The notes under the pieces are model-generated. The model searched no databases, was not told the origin of the DNA, and was given only the letters and a program-made list of their open reading frames with translations. The translations under genes and the position numbers were made by a program. Shown piece after piece: positions 33,254 to 42,445 of a stretch of 64,000 nt of DNA. The stretch is taken from contig NZ_CP060298.1 in assembly GCF_014303395.1 (NCBI RefSeq), positions 2,933,001 through 2,997,000 of the forward strand. The letters are read 5' to 3'. The stretch is from Nakamurella sp. PAMC28650 (GTDB taxonomy: Bacteria; Actinomycetota; Actinomycetes; Mycobacteriales; Nakamurellaceae). Position 1 is the stretch's first letter, and each line of letters starts with the position of its first letter.

Positions 33254-34162
33254 GTGAACGAGAGGTCCGTATCGACCCAGGTGGCGGTGCTCGGTCTGGG
33301 CGCCATGGGTTTGCCCATGGCGACGCGGCTCGCCGAGCATCTTCCGGTCAGCGGGTACGACCCCAACTCGAGTCGCCTCGAACTCGCCGAAAAGGCCGGG
33401 ATTCGTCCGGCCGAGACTGCCGCACTGGCCTGTGAACACGCCGGCGTCGCCGTCATCAGTGTCCGCACCGCGGCACAGATGGAACTCGTCCTGTTCGGTC
33501 CCGACGGCATCGCGCAGTCCCTGCGCGCCGGAGCCTCGATCGTGATGACCTCGACCGTCGGCGCTGACGCGGTCCGTTCGGCAGCTGCAGCACTGGATCC
33601 GCTGTCGATCGGTCTGGTGGACGCGCCGGTCAGCGGCGGCAGTCTCCGGGCGGCGCGGGGTGATCTGCTGGTGATGGTCGGCGCGCAGCCGGACCACCTC
33701 GAGGCGGCACAGCAGGTGCTCGACCTCCTGGGATCGACGGTCCACGTCGTCGGTCCCCAACCCGGCGACGGGCAGCTGATGAAGACGGTCAATCAACTGC
33801 TCTGCGGGGTGCACACGGCGGCCGCAGCGGAGGCGCTCGCGCTGGCCGACTCGTTGGGACTGGACCTGGAAACCTGCTTGCAGGTCCTGCAATCGGGAGC
33901 CGCAGCGTCGTTCATGCTGGCCGACCGCGGCCCCCGCATGATCGAGCAGCTCCGTCACGAGCCGGTGGAACTCCGGTCCAGGACCGACGTCATGTCCAAG
34001 GACATGGGCATCGTGCAGGATTTGTGTGAGGCGTCCGGTGTGTTCGCCCCGGTGGCCGGGGCAGCACACCGCAAGTACCTGGCCGCGTTGCAGGCCGGGC
34101 TGGCACAGCACGACGATTCGTCCCTCGTCACGATGACGGGGTCCTCGGCAGAACCCGTCTGA
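33254..34162 (+). CDS. NAD(P)-dependent beta-hydroxyacid dehydrogenase family protein
   Basis: The 302-aa protein belongs to the 3-hydroxyisobutyrate dehydrogenase-like family. It has VAVLGLGAMGLPMATRLAEH (GxGxxG), the substrate motif DAPVSGGSLRAARGDL, the catalytic Lys in MKTVNQLLCGVH and a helical C-terminal dimerisation domain (SKDMGIVQDLCEASGVFAPV). Length agrees with the family. GTG 33254 follows a GGAGAAGGGG ribosome site. LtnD- or GarR-like roles are possible; a substrate is not evident. Confidence 0.88.
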   Translation: MNERSVSTQVAVLGLGAMGLPMATRLAEHLPVSGYDPNSSRLELAEKAGIRPAETAALACEHAGVAVISVRTAAQMELVLFGPDGIAQSLRAGASIVMTSTVGADAVRSAAAALDPLSIGLVDAPVSGGSLRAARGDLLVMVGAQPDHLEAAQQVLDLLGSTVHVVGPQPGDGQLMKTVNQLLCGVHTAAAAEALALADSLGLDLETCLQVLQSGAAASFMLADRGPRMIEQLRHEPVELRSRTDVMSKDMGIVQDLCEASGVFAPVAGAAHRKYLAALQAGLAQHDDSSLVTMTGSSAEPV

Positions 34163-34954
34163 GTCGGCACTGCCTGCTACCGGTACGCCGGCGCTGGATG
34201 ACTTCGCCGGTGGACCTGGTGCCTGGAGTCACCCGGGTGTGCACCCGGCCTCATCGGTCGTCCGCGCCCCCGCAGCCTTCTGCCTGCCACTGACAACCTC
34301 TGCGTTCCCCCGACAACCTCTGCGTTCCCCCGAGGACTTCTGCGTTCCACCGGCAACTTCTGCGTTCAGCTGAGAAATGGTGGGACCTGCAGTAGTCTTT
34401 GGCTCGCGAGTCGACGAGACGACCGATGGTGGGAAACCACTCGGGTGTGTCGATCCGGTCTGTAGATAGTTCAGTGTGTTGATCGTCCCCCCTGGGCAGA
34501 CCAGGGCAGCGTTTGCGAACGAGGGAGGCAACGACCCCAGCGGCGACAGTTGATGATCGGTGTGCGTTGAACTGCGGAGTCGGTATCGATCGGCCCGGTG
34601 CCAATCCCGGAGCCGCACGCCAAGGCACCTCGCTGAACCAGGTCCTGCAGGCCCGACAGACGGTATTCATGTCTGTCGACAGCTCGGAACAGTCGTACCC
34701 CTGCTGGAAGCACGGTGGTCGCCTCTTTCCATCGATCGGACCCTCTGTGGCACGGGTGCAGCAATTCCCATGGTTATCAGGTGGCCATTCTTCAGGCTGG
34801 AATGAACATTTCCGTCGAAAGAGATTCATCCGCGGGAGCAGAACCCTGGGTCGACACCCGCCAGTGGATAGATCTGGATCCGTCCATCGGCATGCATTCC
34901 GTGTGCATGCCCGGATCCACGGCCGCCTGGTGCGGCAGAGAAAGGAGATCGGAC
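34163..34954. other. Long gene-free stretch with tandem repeats
   Basis: No credible gene is visible. It contains the five-unit 20-bp tandem repeat at 34272-34371 and an inverted repeat GACAGAC...GTCTGTC at about 34655-34677. The end holds the leader of the interrupted secreted-protein gene. Frames across it give unstructured, basic or Cys-rich peptides without similarity. Confidence 0.5.
34272..34371 (+). repeat. Five 20-bp tandem repeats
   Basis: Five consecutive units repeat with exact 20-bp period and shared core CTTCTGC or CTCTGCGTTC. The second and third units (34292-34311, 34312-34331) are identical, GACAACCTCTGCGTTCCCCC; the outer units are degenerate. No spacers are present, so this is not a CRISPR array. 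Confidence 0.8.
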
Positions 34955-35065
34955 ATGAAACGCGTATCGCGCCTGACGACTGTGGTGAGCGTGGTATTGA
35001 TCGTTGTTTCGATGGGGCTGGGATCGGCTTTCGCTTCTGGGAGCGGTGCCCCGACGTCGACGGCC

Positions 35066-36418
35066 TAGGGCCCCGGCAAAGTCGCAGATCGCTCATGTCG
35101 GGCTGTTTTAGCTGGTCAGCACGAGTTTGGGTGGTCGGTGGGGGTCTCGGGCGTGATGTCGGACGGCTTCTGCGATGTTGCGGGCTCCGTCCAGTCGAAG
35201 AAGTCCGATGGCCAGGTTTCGTAGTGTGGCCATGACCTGGGGTCCGTTGCCGGTGCGGGCCTGGGACAGGTCTTCACCGAAGGTGACGTCCCGGACCCAG
35301 TGCAAACGGTTTTCAATCGACCAGTGTCCTCGGAGCCAGGTGCCCAGCTGCGCGGCGGACGCCTGGGTCGGGTGCAGGTCGGTGACCGCGTAGACGGTCT
35401 CGGTATGCCACTTCTTGGATCGGATCGACCGGACTTTTCTGCTCACCTGAATCGCCTGGGCGGCGTGCGGAAACAGAATTCCCGCGGCGATGGTGACGAC
35501 TTTGAGGGTTCGTTTCTCGATCCGTCCGTGTCCGCGGTCCTTCTGGGTGTCGGTGACGTCGACGTCGTTCCATGGGAGTTGGGCCAGTCGCCGCCGCAGC
35601 GTCGGTTGGTTACCTTTCACGGTGAGCAGGTAATGCGCTCCGCGTTGCTCCACGAGATACTTGGCATGGATTTTCTGGCAGTGCATCGCATCGGCGGTGA
35701 CCAACGCACCGAGCAACTCGATGTTGTCTAAAAGCTCGGCGAACATGGGGATCTCGTTGGTTTTGACATCGACGTCCAACTGCCCCAGGACCAGGCCTGC
35801 GGTGTGAGTGAGCGCTGAGAGCAGATGTCGGCACCGGCCGCCGGCCACGGCGGATCCCCGGACCGATTTGCCGTCGACTGCGATCACTTGAAATGTTTTC
35901 GACGCGGTGGCGACCACAGCGGCCCAGGTCCCGACGATGACATCCAAACCGTCGGCGTTGATCCTGTTCAGGGTTCGCCGGATCGTCGACTCGCAGGGTC
36001 TCTCACTGGATACGCCAAGTTTGGCCAATACTGCTGGTGCGGTGTCGGCGGCCCATTCGGCGATGGCGACGAAGGAGCGGGCACCGGCGATCACCGCGCA
36101 CGCGGCCACCGCCAAAATGGTGGACAAGCCGTGCCGGCGGCCGCGCGCGCTGCGGGGGTCGGGAACCGATCGCAGGGCTCGGAGCAACGCCGCCGGCGCC
36201 GTGGGGATGTCGGGGAACTCATCTTCGTCGAATTGGTCAACGACGGTATACCTGGGTGATGATGACATCGGGCGTGGTCCTTGGCTGTGAGTGAGTGGCC
36301 TCAAGAACCTTCATGATCATCACCGTGGGCCACGCCCACCCGCAAACCGCCCCTCCCGGCATGTCGCAACCCATCGCCGCAGCTCAAGAATTGTCAACCC
36401 GACTTTGCCGGGGCCCTG
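35066..36418 (-). mobile_element. Complete ISAs1-family insertion sequence
   Basis: The element is 1353 bp, bounded by 18-bp perfect inverted repeats (AGGGCCCCGGCAAAGTCG at 35067-35084 and its complement at 36400-36417). It is flanked by a 10-bp target duplication GTCGACGGCC (35056-35065 and 36419-36428). It holds one full transposase gene. Perfect ends and duplication mean a recent insertion. Confidence 0.93.
35108..36268 (-). CDS. ISAs1-family transposase
   Basis: The 386-aa DDE transposase has an N-terminal region DPRSARGRRHGLSTILAVAA, the ISAs1 segment AVDGKSVRGS with the first catalytic Asp, VTADAMHCQKIHAKYL with the second Asp, YLLTVKGNQPTLRRRL and the C-terminal WLRGHWSIENRLHWVRDVTF with the Glu of the triad. 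The ATG at 36268 has AAGGA 9-10 nt upstream. The gene is complete and apparently intact, so the copy may still be active. It is read opposite to the gene it interrupts. Confidence 0.95.
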   Translation of the reverse strand: MSSSPRYTVVDQFDEDEFPDIPTAPAALLRALRSVPDPRSARGRRHGLSTILAVAACAVIAGARSFVAIAEWAADTAPAVLAKLGVSSERPCESTIRRTLNRINADGLDVIVGTWAAVVATASKTFQVIAVDGKSVRGSAVAGGRCRHLLSALTHTAGLVLGQLDVDVKTNEIPMFAELLDNIELLGALVTADAMHCQKIHAKYLVEQRGAHYLLTVKGNQPTLRRRLAQLPWNDVDVTDTQKDRGHGRIEKRTLKVVTIAAGILFPHAAQAIQVSRKVRSIRSKKWHTETVYAVTDLHPTQASAAQLGTWLRGHWSIENRLHWVRDVTFGEDLSQARTGNGPQVMATLRNLAIGLLRLDGARNIAEAVRHHARDPHRPPKLVLTS

Positions 36419-37199
36419 GTCGACGGCCCCGACGCCGACGGTCCCGAACGCGTCGACGGGCCCGGTTACGAAGGCGCCGTTCGCCGCCGGCCCGCTGATC
36501 AACCCCCGACCACCGGCAAAGCCTGAGAGCATCCTGGTACCGGTCCGGCCGTGCCGGATCGCGGACACCCGTTACGGCGGCGGCAGACTGCCCAACGGCG
36601 GTGCTCGCAGCTTCTATGTGCGGGGTACCTCCGGTTTCGCTCCGCAGGGCGGGCTCAGCGGCGGTTGTGGCATACCCGGCAACGCCACCGCGGTCGCGCT
36701 GACCGTCACCGTCACCGGGGCCAGTGCCGGTGGCTACCTGGTCGGCTACCCCGCGGGCACGAGCGCACCGTTGGCGAACTTCACCACCTATTGGAGCGAT
36801 CGGACGGTCAGCTCCAATCCGGTGCTCGCCCTTTCGCCGATCGGTACGGATCCGGCCCTGACCATCAAGAACTCTGGTGGCCCGGCGCACGTGATCATGG
36901 ACGTCTCGGGCTACTACGTACTTCAGATCGCAGGCATGGTCGACCCGAACGGCGTGATCTTCGCGGGCAGTTCCAGGTTGCTGTCGGCCACGCACACCGG
37001 CCTGGGGACCTACTCGGTCACGGTGGACAGCGATGTGTCGTACTGCACGCCGACCGTCACCGCCTACTCGGGCTATGTCTACGCCAGCGCTTACGACTTC
37101 AACGGCAGCAGCGTGCAGGTGACCCTCTGGTACCTCGACTCCACCACGCACCTGCCGACCGGCTACGACGGCTACTTCTACCTGACGGTGAACTGCTGA

Positions 37200-37830
37200 G
37201 CTTCCTGGAGTCCGCCGCACGATCGACGTAGCCGACCACGTCCGGACCCGGACAACGGCCGCCCTCGTCACGCCTGGGTGCCGGCGATCCCCGCAACACT
37301 CTGATATCGAGAGAGTTGCGGGGATCGCTGTCGCAGTTGCTCTGGCTGACCGGCCAGGTTCATCGCCATGTCTGCTTTGAAATGCGCGGTGAGCGATGCC
37401 AATTGGCAGCCGTTGTTCGATGGGACGGATCGGACGACCACCTGTTCTCGTCGGACCTGTTGTGCATCAGCAGATCTGGTGGGGGGAGGGCCCAGGTCAC
37501 GCAAGAATGAGAGATCAATGGGCCGGGCTGTGATACATGGCGGTTCGGAATTCACCCGTGTGGCTTCGAAGACCATAGCAGACTGGTGATTGAATTCGTC
37601 AGCTCGGTCTATCGACAGGGTCGTCCCGGACGCCTACCATTGGTGTTCCGGCGATCGACAAAGCGCTTTGTCGGCGAGCGACGACGAGGTACATGTCACA
37701 GCGGATAATTTGATCCGTCGTGATCGTGAAGGCTTCTGCCTTCCAGGAACTCCTCCTGGTCCAGTGAGTTCCAAGCCATCCACCACCGTTTTTACTTCCT
37801 GATCTTCCGTTCAAGAATGGAGTGGCAACA
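37200..37830. other. Gene-free stretch with a large palindrome
   Basis: No gene can be supported. It contains the long inverted repeat at 37284-37328 that may terminate the interrupted gene, and the upstream region of the propeller-protein gene. Short frames on both strands have no family similarity. Confidence 0.5.
37284..37328. terminator. Long hairpin downstream of the interrupted gene
   Basis: GCGATCCCCGCAAC, A, CTCT pair with AGAG, A, GTTGCGGGGATCGC, giving an 18-bp stem with one A-A mismatch and a 7-nt loop (GATATCG). It starts 84 bp after the stop codon. There is no T-tract, so it may be a hairpin of another kind. Confidence 0.5.
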
Positions 37831-39690
37831 ATGGTAGGTATCACAATTCCCGAACCGATGACGGACAAGGGATCCGGACAGGAACGAACTCCGGTCAGCA
37901 GCCAGACGATGAGCAGCGGTGGGGCGGTCCCCGGGCTGCAGACGTTGGCCGTCGCTCCGCGGACGACTGGTCCCTTGCATGTCCTGGTGCTGCCCGGAGG
38001 CGAGGTGCCGGCAGATCGGCCGGCCCTGGCGGCCGACGGCGGCCCCTACACCCTGCGCGGTAGTACACCGCACTTCAAGGTGTTCTACGAGGATGGTCTG
38101 GGCGCGAGCGGCCCGACTCTGGCTGACGCTGTCCTGGCCAGGTGTGAAGCGGACTACGCCCAGATGCGCGGCTGGTTCGGGGAGATCACCCCGGGTGGAA
38201 TGCCGTTCACGATCTATGTGGTGGCCGGTAGCTTCGGGGCGTATCACGCCAACTGCGCCGCGACCGAGGAACATTGCGCGGCGTTCGACGGAACGAACCC
38301 CGACCTGATCAGGATGTTGCAGGTCGCGGAGTCGGTCGAGGTGTTCTCCGCGGCGAGCGGTCGATGGGACTGCGGTGCCAGCACCGGGGAAGGGTTGTCG
38401 CGGATCTTCGCGACCGAGTTGTATCCCAGTGCACTCAACGGTTTCACGTCCGCTGCGAGTTGGCTGGACGGGGGCCGCCCGGACTTCGTGAACACCACCG
38501 ACCCGACCGACCGCAACTACGTGTCCATCGGATGCGCGACCCTGTTCCTGAACTGGCTGAGGTACCAACTGCACTTCAGCTGGGCGGAGATCGTCGCCGC
38601 CGGTGGTTCCACCCTGGCTGCGACCTACACGAATCTCACCGGGCGCACCGACGCCCTGGCCGCCTTCAAGGGGTTGCTCGACGCGCACTTCCCACCTGGC
38701 GCGCCCTGCGGCCTGACCAACGACAACCCGTACCCGCTGTTGGCGCCGGCCGGCTGGAGCGGCTGGGAAGGGCTCGGCGGGATCCTGGAATCTCCGCCGG
38801 TGTCGGTGTCCTGGGGCCCCGACCGCATCGACGTGTTCACCATGGGCACCGACAGCGCCCTGTGGCATCGCTGGTGGGACGGCAATGCCTGGGGCGGCTG
38901 GGAATCCCTGGGCGGCATCATCATTTCGTCCCCGTCCGTGGTGTCCTGGGCACCCAACCGGCTCGATGTGTTCGCGCTCGGTACCGACAGCGCGATGTGG
39001 CACCGCTGGTGGGACGGGAGCAGTTGGGGCGGCTGGGAATCGCTCGGCGGCATTTTGGAATCGGCACCGGTCGCGGTGTCGTGGGCGCCGAACCGGCTCG
39101 ATGTGTTCGCGGTCGGCACCGATCACGCGTTGTGGCACCGCTGGTGGGATGGCGCCGGCTGGGGTGGTTGGGAGTCGCTCGGTGGCATCCTGATGGGAGT
39201 ACCCACGGCGGTCGCCTGGGATACCGATCGGCTGGACGTGTTCGCGAACGGTACCGACCACGCCTTGTGGCACCGGTGGTGGGACGGCAATGCGTGGGGC
39301 GGTTGGGAATCCCTCGGTGGAACCCTCACGTCCGACCCCACGGTGGTGTCGTGGAACAGGGATCGACTGGACGTGTTCGCGCGCGGTACCGACAGCGCAT
39401 GCTGGCACCGGTGGTGGGATGGCGCAGCCTGGGGCGGGTGGGAGTCCCTTGGCGGGCTGTGCGGCCCGCTGACCGCCAGTTCATGGGCGCCGAACCGCCT
39501 CGACCTGTTCACCGTCGGCACCGACAGTGCCGTCTGGCACCAAGCGTGGGACGGCTCGACCTGGAGCGGTTGGGAGAGCCGCGGCGGCGTCGTCGAATCC
39601 TCGGTGGCGGCGACGACCTGGTCGGCCAATCGCATCGACGGCTTCGCGATCGGCACCGACAGCGGCATGTATCACATGTGGTGGGCCTGA
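37831..39690 (+). CDS. Seven-bladed PLL-like beta-propeller protein with an N-terminal uncharacterised domain
   Basis: The 619-aa protein has two parts. Residues about 60-300 form a compact alpha/beta domain with [29 protein letters not shown] and [13 protein letters not shown], plus several Cys; it resembles conserved domains of unknown function that may be peptidase-derived, but no HExxH is present. Residues about 305-619 hold seven repeats of about 45 residues with WGGWESLGG, [19 protein letters not shown], the pattern of PLL-type (Photorhabdus lectin) sugar-binding propellers. Blades 6 and 7 are more degenerate. No signal peptide is visible at the N terminus. ATG 37831 is chosen from GGAG 8 nt upstream. 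Glycan binding is inferred from the repeats. Confidence 0.82.
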   Translation: MVGITIPEPMTDKGSGQERTPVSSQTMSSGGAVPGLQTLAVAPRTTGPLHVLVLPGGEVPADRPALAADGGPYTLRGSTPHFKVFYEDGLGASGPTLADAVLARCEADYAQMRGWFGEITPGGMPFTIYVVAGSFGAYHANCAATEEHCAAFDGTNPDLIRMLQVAESVEVFSAASGRWDCGASTGEGLSRIFATELYPSALNGFTSAASWLDGGRPDFVNTTDPTDRNYVSIGCATLFLNWLRYQLHFSWAEIVAAGGSTLAATYTNLTGRTDALAAFKGLLDAHFPPGAPCGLTNDNPYPLLAPAGWSGWEGLGGILESPPVSVSWGPDRIDVFTMGTDSALWHRWWDGNAWGGWESLGGIIISSPSVVSWAPNRLDVFALGTDSAMWHRWWDGSSWGGWESLGGILESAPVAVSWAPNRLDVFAVGTDHALWHRWWDGAGWGGWESLGGILMGVPTAVAWDTDRLDVFANGTDHALWHRWWDGNAWGGWESLGGTLTSDPTVVSWNRDRLDVFARGTDSACWHRWWDGAAWGGWESLGGLCGPLTASSWAPNRLDLFTVGTDSAVWHQAWDGSTWSGWESRGGVVESSVAATTWSANRIDGFAIGTDSGMYHMWWA

Positions 39691-39926
39691 CCCGCCGGCC
39701 CGTCCACCGGAATCAACCGGTGACCCCGGCATCGGGTGACATCGTGCCGCCGGTCCCGCCGCCCGCCCCACCCAACCAGGTGGGCGGATGGCGGGACCTG
39801 GCCCGGAGAGAGGGATCCGGCGAAGGGAGAATGGTCACGAGACCACGAGGATCGGGTCACGCAGCCGGCAGGCTCCGCCCGGCTTCGGCAGCTGCCACAC
39901 GATGCGCGATGGCTTGCTCGACCTGA

Positions 39927-40298
39927 TCAGACGGTCGCGAATGCAAGCGGCTGCTGGCTGCTCAGTACCGCCGCCAGGGAGGCGAGGGCGCCGGGTACCA
40001 GGGCGAAATAGGCCCACACGCCTCGCTTGTCGCGCGTCAGCAGTCCGGCGTCGACGAGCACCTTCAGATGGTGGGACACGGTCGGCTGGGTCAAACCAAG
40101 GGGTTCGGTCAGGTCGCACACGCACGCCTCGGCGCCCTCGTGCGCGGCGACCATCGACAGCAGCCGCAACCGCGTGGGGTCTGCGATCGCTTTCAGCGTT
40201 CTGGACAGAGCCTCGGCAGCGGGCGCGGTCAACGGCTCCCGGGTCAGCGGCGCGCAGCATGTCACGTCGGTCAGCGGCAGGTCGGTTCGGGACGTCAC
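39927..40298 (-). CDS. arsR: ArsR-family arsenic-responsive repressor
   Basis: The 123-aa winged-helix protein has ALSRTLKAIADPTRLRLLSM, the metal-binding-helix segment EACVCDLTEPLGLTQPTVSH (C59 and C61) and the recognition helix HHLKVLVDAGLL. An N-terminal Cys pair (C14, C15) may complete the As(III) site. The GTG at 40298 gives family length; a longer frame to ATG 40367 would run across the operator. It is divergent from arsM, with the operator between, so it probably represses both. Confidence 0.88.
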   Translation of the reverse strand: MTSRTDLPLTDVTCCAPLTREPLTAPAAEALSRTLKAIADPTRLRLLSMVAAHEGAEACVCDLTEPLGLTQPTVSHHLKVLVDAGLLTRDKRGVWAYFALVPGALASLAAVLSSQQPLAFATV

Positions 40299-40360
40299 CG
40301 GACAAGTATGCGCCAAACATTGACAAACGTCTATGTCTGCCTGCAGGGTTGGGACATCGA

Positions 40361-40376
40361 CGTTCATCTATGAACG
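40361..40376. promoter_or_regulatory. Candidate ArsR operator
   Basis: CGTTCATCTATGAACG has 7-bp inverted arms with a 2-nt spacer between the divergent arsR and arsM starts, 25 bp before arsM. A degenerate second site (GACAAACGTCTATGTC) lies about 35 bp to its left. Confidence 0.6.
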
Positions 40377-40400
40377 CGCCATCTGCGAAAGGGACAGGTC

Positions 40401-41291
40401 ATGACCGCTACCGACGAACTCCGGGAACACGTCCGAGATCGCTACGCCGCCGCAGCAGCAGCCGTGGGATCGGTTTCGGCACAGAGCTGTTGCGCACCTT
40501 CCGATGCCCTGAGTGTCATCAGCGACGTTGACGAGTCGGACGTGTTCGGCGCCGGCCTCTACGACGCCGGCCAGACCGACGGACTGCCCGCCGAAGCCGT
40601 GCTGGCCTCGCTCGGCTGCGGCAATCCGCTGGCGGTCGCCGATCTGCGGGAGGGTGAGAAGGTGCTGGACCTGGGATCCGGTGGCGGCATCGATGTGTTG
40701 CTGTCGGCCAAGCGGGTCGGACCCACTGGATTCGCCTTCGGCTTGGACATGACCAGGGAGATGCTGGATCTGGCTCGCGCCAACGCTTCCCGCGCCGGCG
40801 CCACCAACGTCGAGTTTCTCGAGGGCCAGATCGAGCAGATCCCGCTGCCGGACACTTCGATCGACGTGATCATCTCCAACTGCGTCATCAACCTGTCCAC
40901 CGACAAACCAGCGGTGCTCGCGGAGATGTTCAGGGTCCTGAACCCGGCCGGGCGGATCGGCATCTCCGATGTCGTCGCCGAGGACCACCTCACCCCGGCG
41001 CAACGCGCCGAAGGAGGCTCCTACGTCGGGTGCATCGCCGGGGCCCTATCGGTCACCGAATACCTCGAAGGCCTCACCGCGGCGGGATTCGACGAACCGG
41101 AAGTGGTGTTCACCCACCGGGTCGCGGACGGCCTGCACGGCGCCATCGTCCGCGCCACCAAGCCGGCCGCTCCCGGCTGCTGCACCCCGGCTGATCGAGC
41201 CGACTGCTGCGAACCTTCCGCCAGGGCCGGCTGCTGCGGAGCCCCCACCGCGGGTGACACCGCTGCGGCGACGACGTGCGGTTGTCGGTGA
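40401..41291 (+). CDS. arsM: Arsenite S-adenosylmethionine methyltransferase
   Basis: ArsM methylates arsenite using SAM. The 296-aa protein has an N-terminal SCCAP Cys pair near residue 30, the SAM motif VLDLGSGGGIDVLL, the arsenic-binding Cys in IISNCVINLSTDK and a further Cys in SYVGCIAGALS. These are the conserved cysteines of ArsM. The C-terminal tail carries three more Cys pairs and CGC (CCTPA, DCCEP, GCCGA, TTCGCR), beyond the usual end. AAGGGA lies 6 nt before the ATG. The TGA overlaps the ACR3 GTG, so the pair is coupled. Confidence 0.92.
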   Translation: MTATDELREHVRDRYAAAAAAVGSVSAQSCCAPSDALSVISDVDESDVFGAGLYDAGQTDGLPAEAVLASLGCGNPLAVADLREGEKVLDLGSGGGIDVLLSAKRVGPTGFAFGLDMTREMLDLARANASRAGATNVEFLEGQIEQIPLPDTSIDVIISNCVINLSTDKPAVLAEMFRVLNPAGRIGISDVVAEDHLTPAQRAEGGSYVGCIAGALSVTEYLEGLTAAGFDEPEVVFTHRVADGLHGAIVRATKPAAPGCCTPADRADCCEPSARAGCCGAPTAGDTAAATTCGCR

Positions 41292-42406
41292 CCACCATCG
41301 GAACCTCGACCGCCGGGCAGCCGGCGGTCCTGGCCGGACTGTCGAGGCTGGACCGGTTCCTGCCGGTCTGGATCATCGCGGCGATGGCCCTTGGGCTACT
41401 GCTGGGCCGCGTCGTCCCGGGCCTGTCCGAGGGCCTGGACGCGGTGAAGGTCGGGTCCGTGTCGCTGCCGATCGCCGTCGGATTGTTGGTGATGATGTAT
41501 CCGGTGCTGGCCAAGGTCCGCTACGACGAAACGCGCCGGGTGACCGGCGACAAACGGCTGCTGATCGCCTCACTGGTGATGAACTGGATCGTCGGACCGG
41601 CGTTGATGTTCACCCTGGCGTGGCTGCTGCTTCCCGAACTGCCCGAATACCGCACGGGTTTGATCATCGTCGGGCTCGCCAGGTGCATCGCCATGGTGCT
41701 GATCTGGAACGAGTTGGCCTGCGGGGACCGGGAGGCCGCCGCCGTCCTGGTCGCCATCAACTCCGTCTTCCAGGTCATCGCATTCGGGGCGTTGGGCTGG
41801 TTCTACCTGCAGGTCCTACCACGCTGGCTCGGCTTGGCCACCACGACGGCCGGGTTCTCCGTCGGCGCGATCACCGTGTCCGTCCTGGTCTTCCTCGGGA
41901 TCCCGCTGGTCGCCGGGTTCCTGACCCGCACCATCGGGGAGAGGACCAGGGGCCGGGAGTACTACGAATCGACGGTGTTGCCCAAGATCGGGCCGTGGGC
42001 GCTCTACGGGTTGCTGTTCACCATCGTGGTGCTGTTCGCGTTGCAGGGCGATCAGATCACCAGCCGTCCTTGGGATGTCGCCCGCATCGCGCTGCCACTG
42101 ATCGTCTACTTCGCGATCACCTTCGGTGTCGGGTTCGGCCTGGGCCGGAGCCTCGAACTCGGCTACGCCAAGACGACCACCTTGGCGTTCACCGCTGCCG
42201 GCAACAACTTCGAACTGGCGATCGCCGTTGCGATCGGGACCTTCGGGGTCACCTCAGGGCAAGCACTGGCCGGCGTGGTCGGCCCTCTGATCGAGGTTCC
42301 CGCCCTGGTGGCCCTGGTCTATGTCGCGTTGTGGGCCGGCCGTCGGTTCTTCGCGGGCGATCCCACCGCCCCGTCTGCCTCGCGCAACGCATCGTCTGCG
42401 TCCTGA
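41288..42406 (+). CDS. acr3: ACR3-family arsenite efflux permease
   Basis: The 372-aa membrane protein exports As(III). It has ten predicted helices and the ACR3 features WNELACGDREAAAVLV (with the conserved Cys in helix 4), MMYPVLAKVRYDE, and the C-terminal LAFTAAGNNFELAIAVAIGTFG. GTG 41288 overlaps the arsM stop (GTGA); the longer frame from 41276 is less likely. It is the transport step that goes with arsM and arsC in this locus. Confidence 0.93.
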   Translation: MTTIGTSTAGQPAVLAGLSRLDRFLPVWIIAAMALGLLLGRVVPGLSEGLDAVKVGSVSLPIAVGLLVMMYPVLAKVRYDETRRVTGDKRLLIASLVMNWIVGPALMFTLAWLLLPELPEYRTGLIIVGLARCIAMVLIWNELACGDREAAAVLVAINSVFQVIAFGALGWFYLQVLPRWLGLATTTAGFSVGAITVSVLVFLGIPLVAGFLTRTIGERTRGREYYESTVLPKIGPWALYGLLFTIVVLFALQGDQITSRPWDVARIALPLIVYFAITFGVGFGLGRSLELGYAKTTTLAFTAAGNNFELAIAVAIGTFGVTSGQALAGVVGPLIEVPALVALVYVALWAGRRFFAGDPTAPSASRNASSAS

Positions 42407-42445
42407 ACCTCGGCTTTCCTACTCCTCATCGATCGGAGCCCCCCG

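Larger units (their letters stand above)
34955..37199 (+). pseudogene. Secreted RxxDTR-domain protein interrupted by an ISAs1 element
   Basis: The 5' part (34955-35065) encodes a signal peptide (MKRVSRLTTVVSVVLIVVSM, cleavage near AFA) after an AAAGGAG ribosome site. The 3' part (36429-37199) encodes PRPPAKPESILVPVRPCRIA, DTRYGGGRL, a beta domain like that of the 32483 gene (VALTVTVTGASAGGYLVGYP, HVIMDVSGYY) and a C-terminal domain ending FYLTVNC. Removing the IS and one 10-bp target copy joins the halves in frame into a 293-residue protein (37 + 256). The insertion after codon 37 leaves only a 37-residue secreted stub. Confidence 0.88.

Noticed and set aside
34272-34371. Possible CRISPR array
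   Set aside because: Units are directly adjacent with no spacers, and no cas genes occur in the window.
37792-39408. Long minus-strand open frame with regular repeats opposite the propeller gene
   Set aside because: It is the antisense image of the seven propeller repeats; no ribosome site or family similarity.
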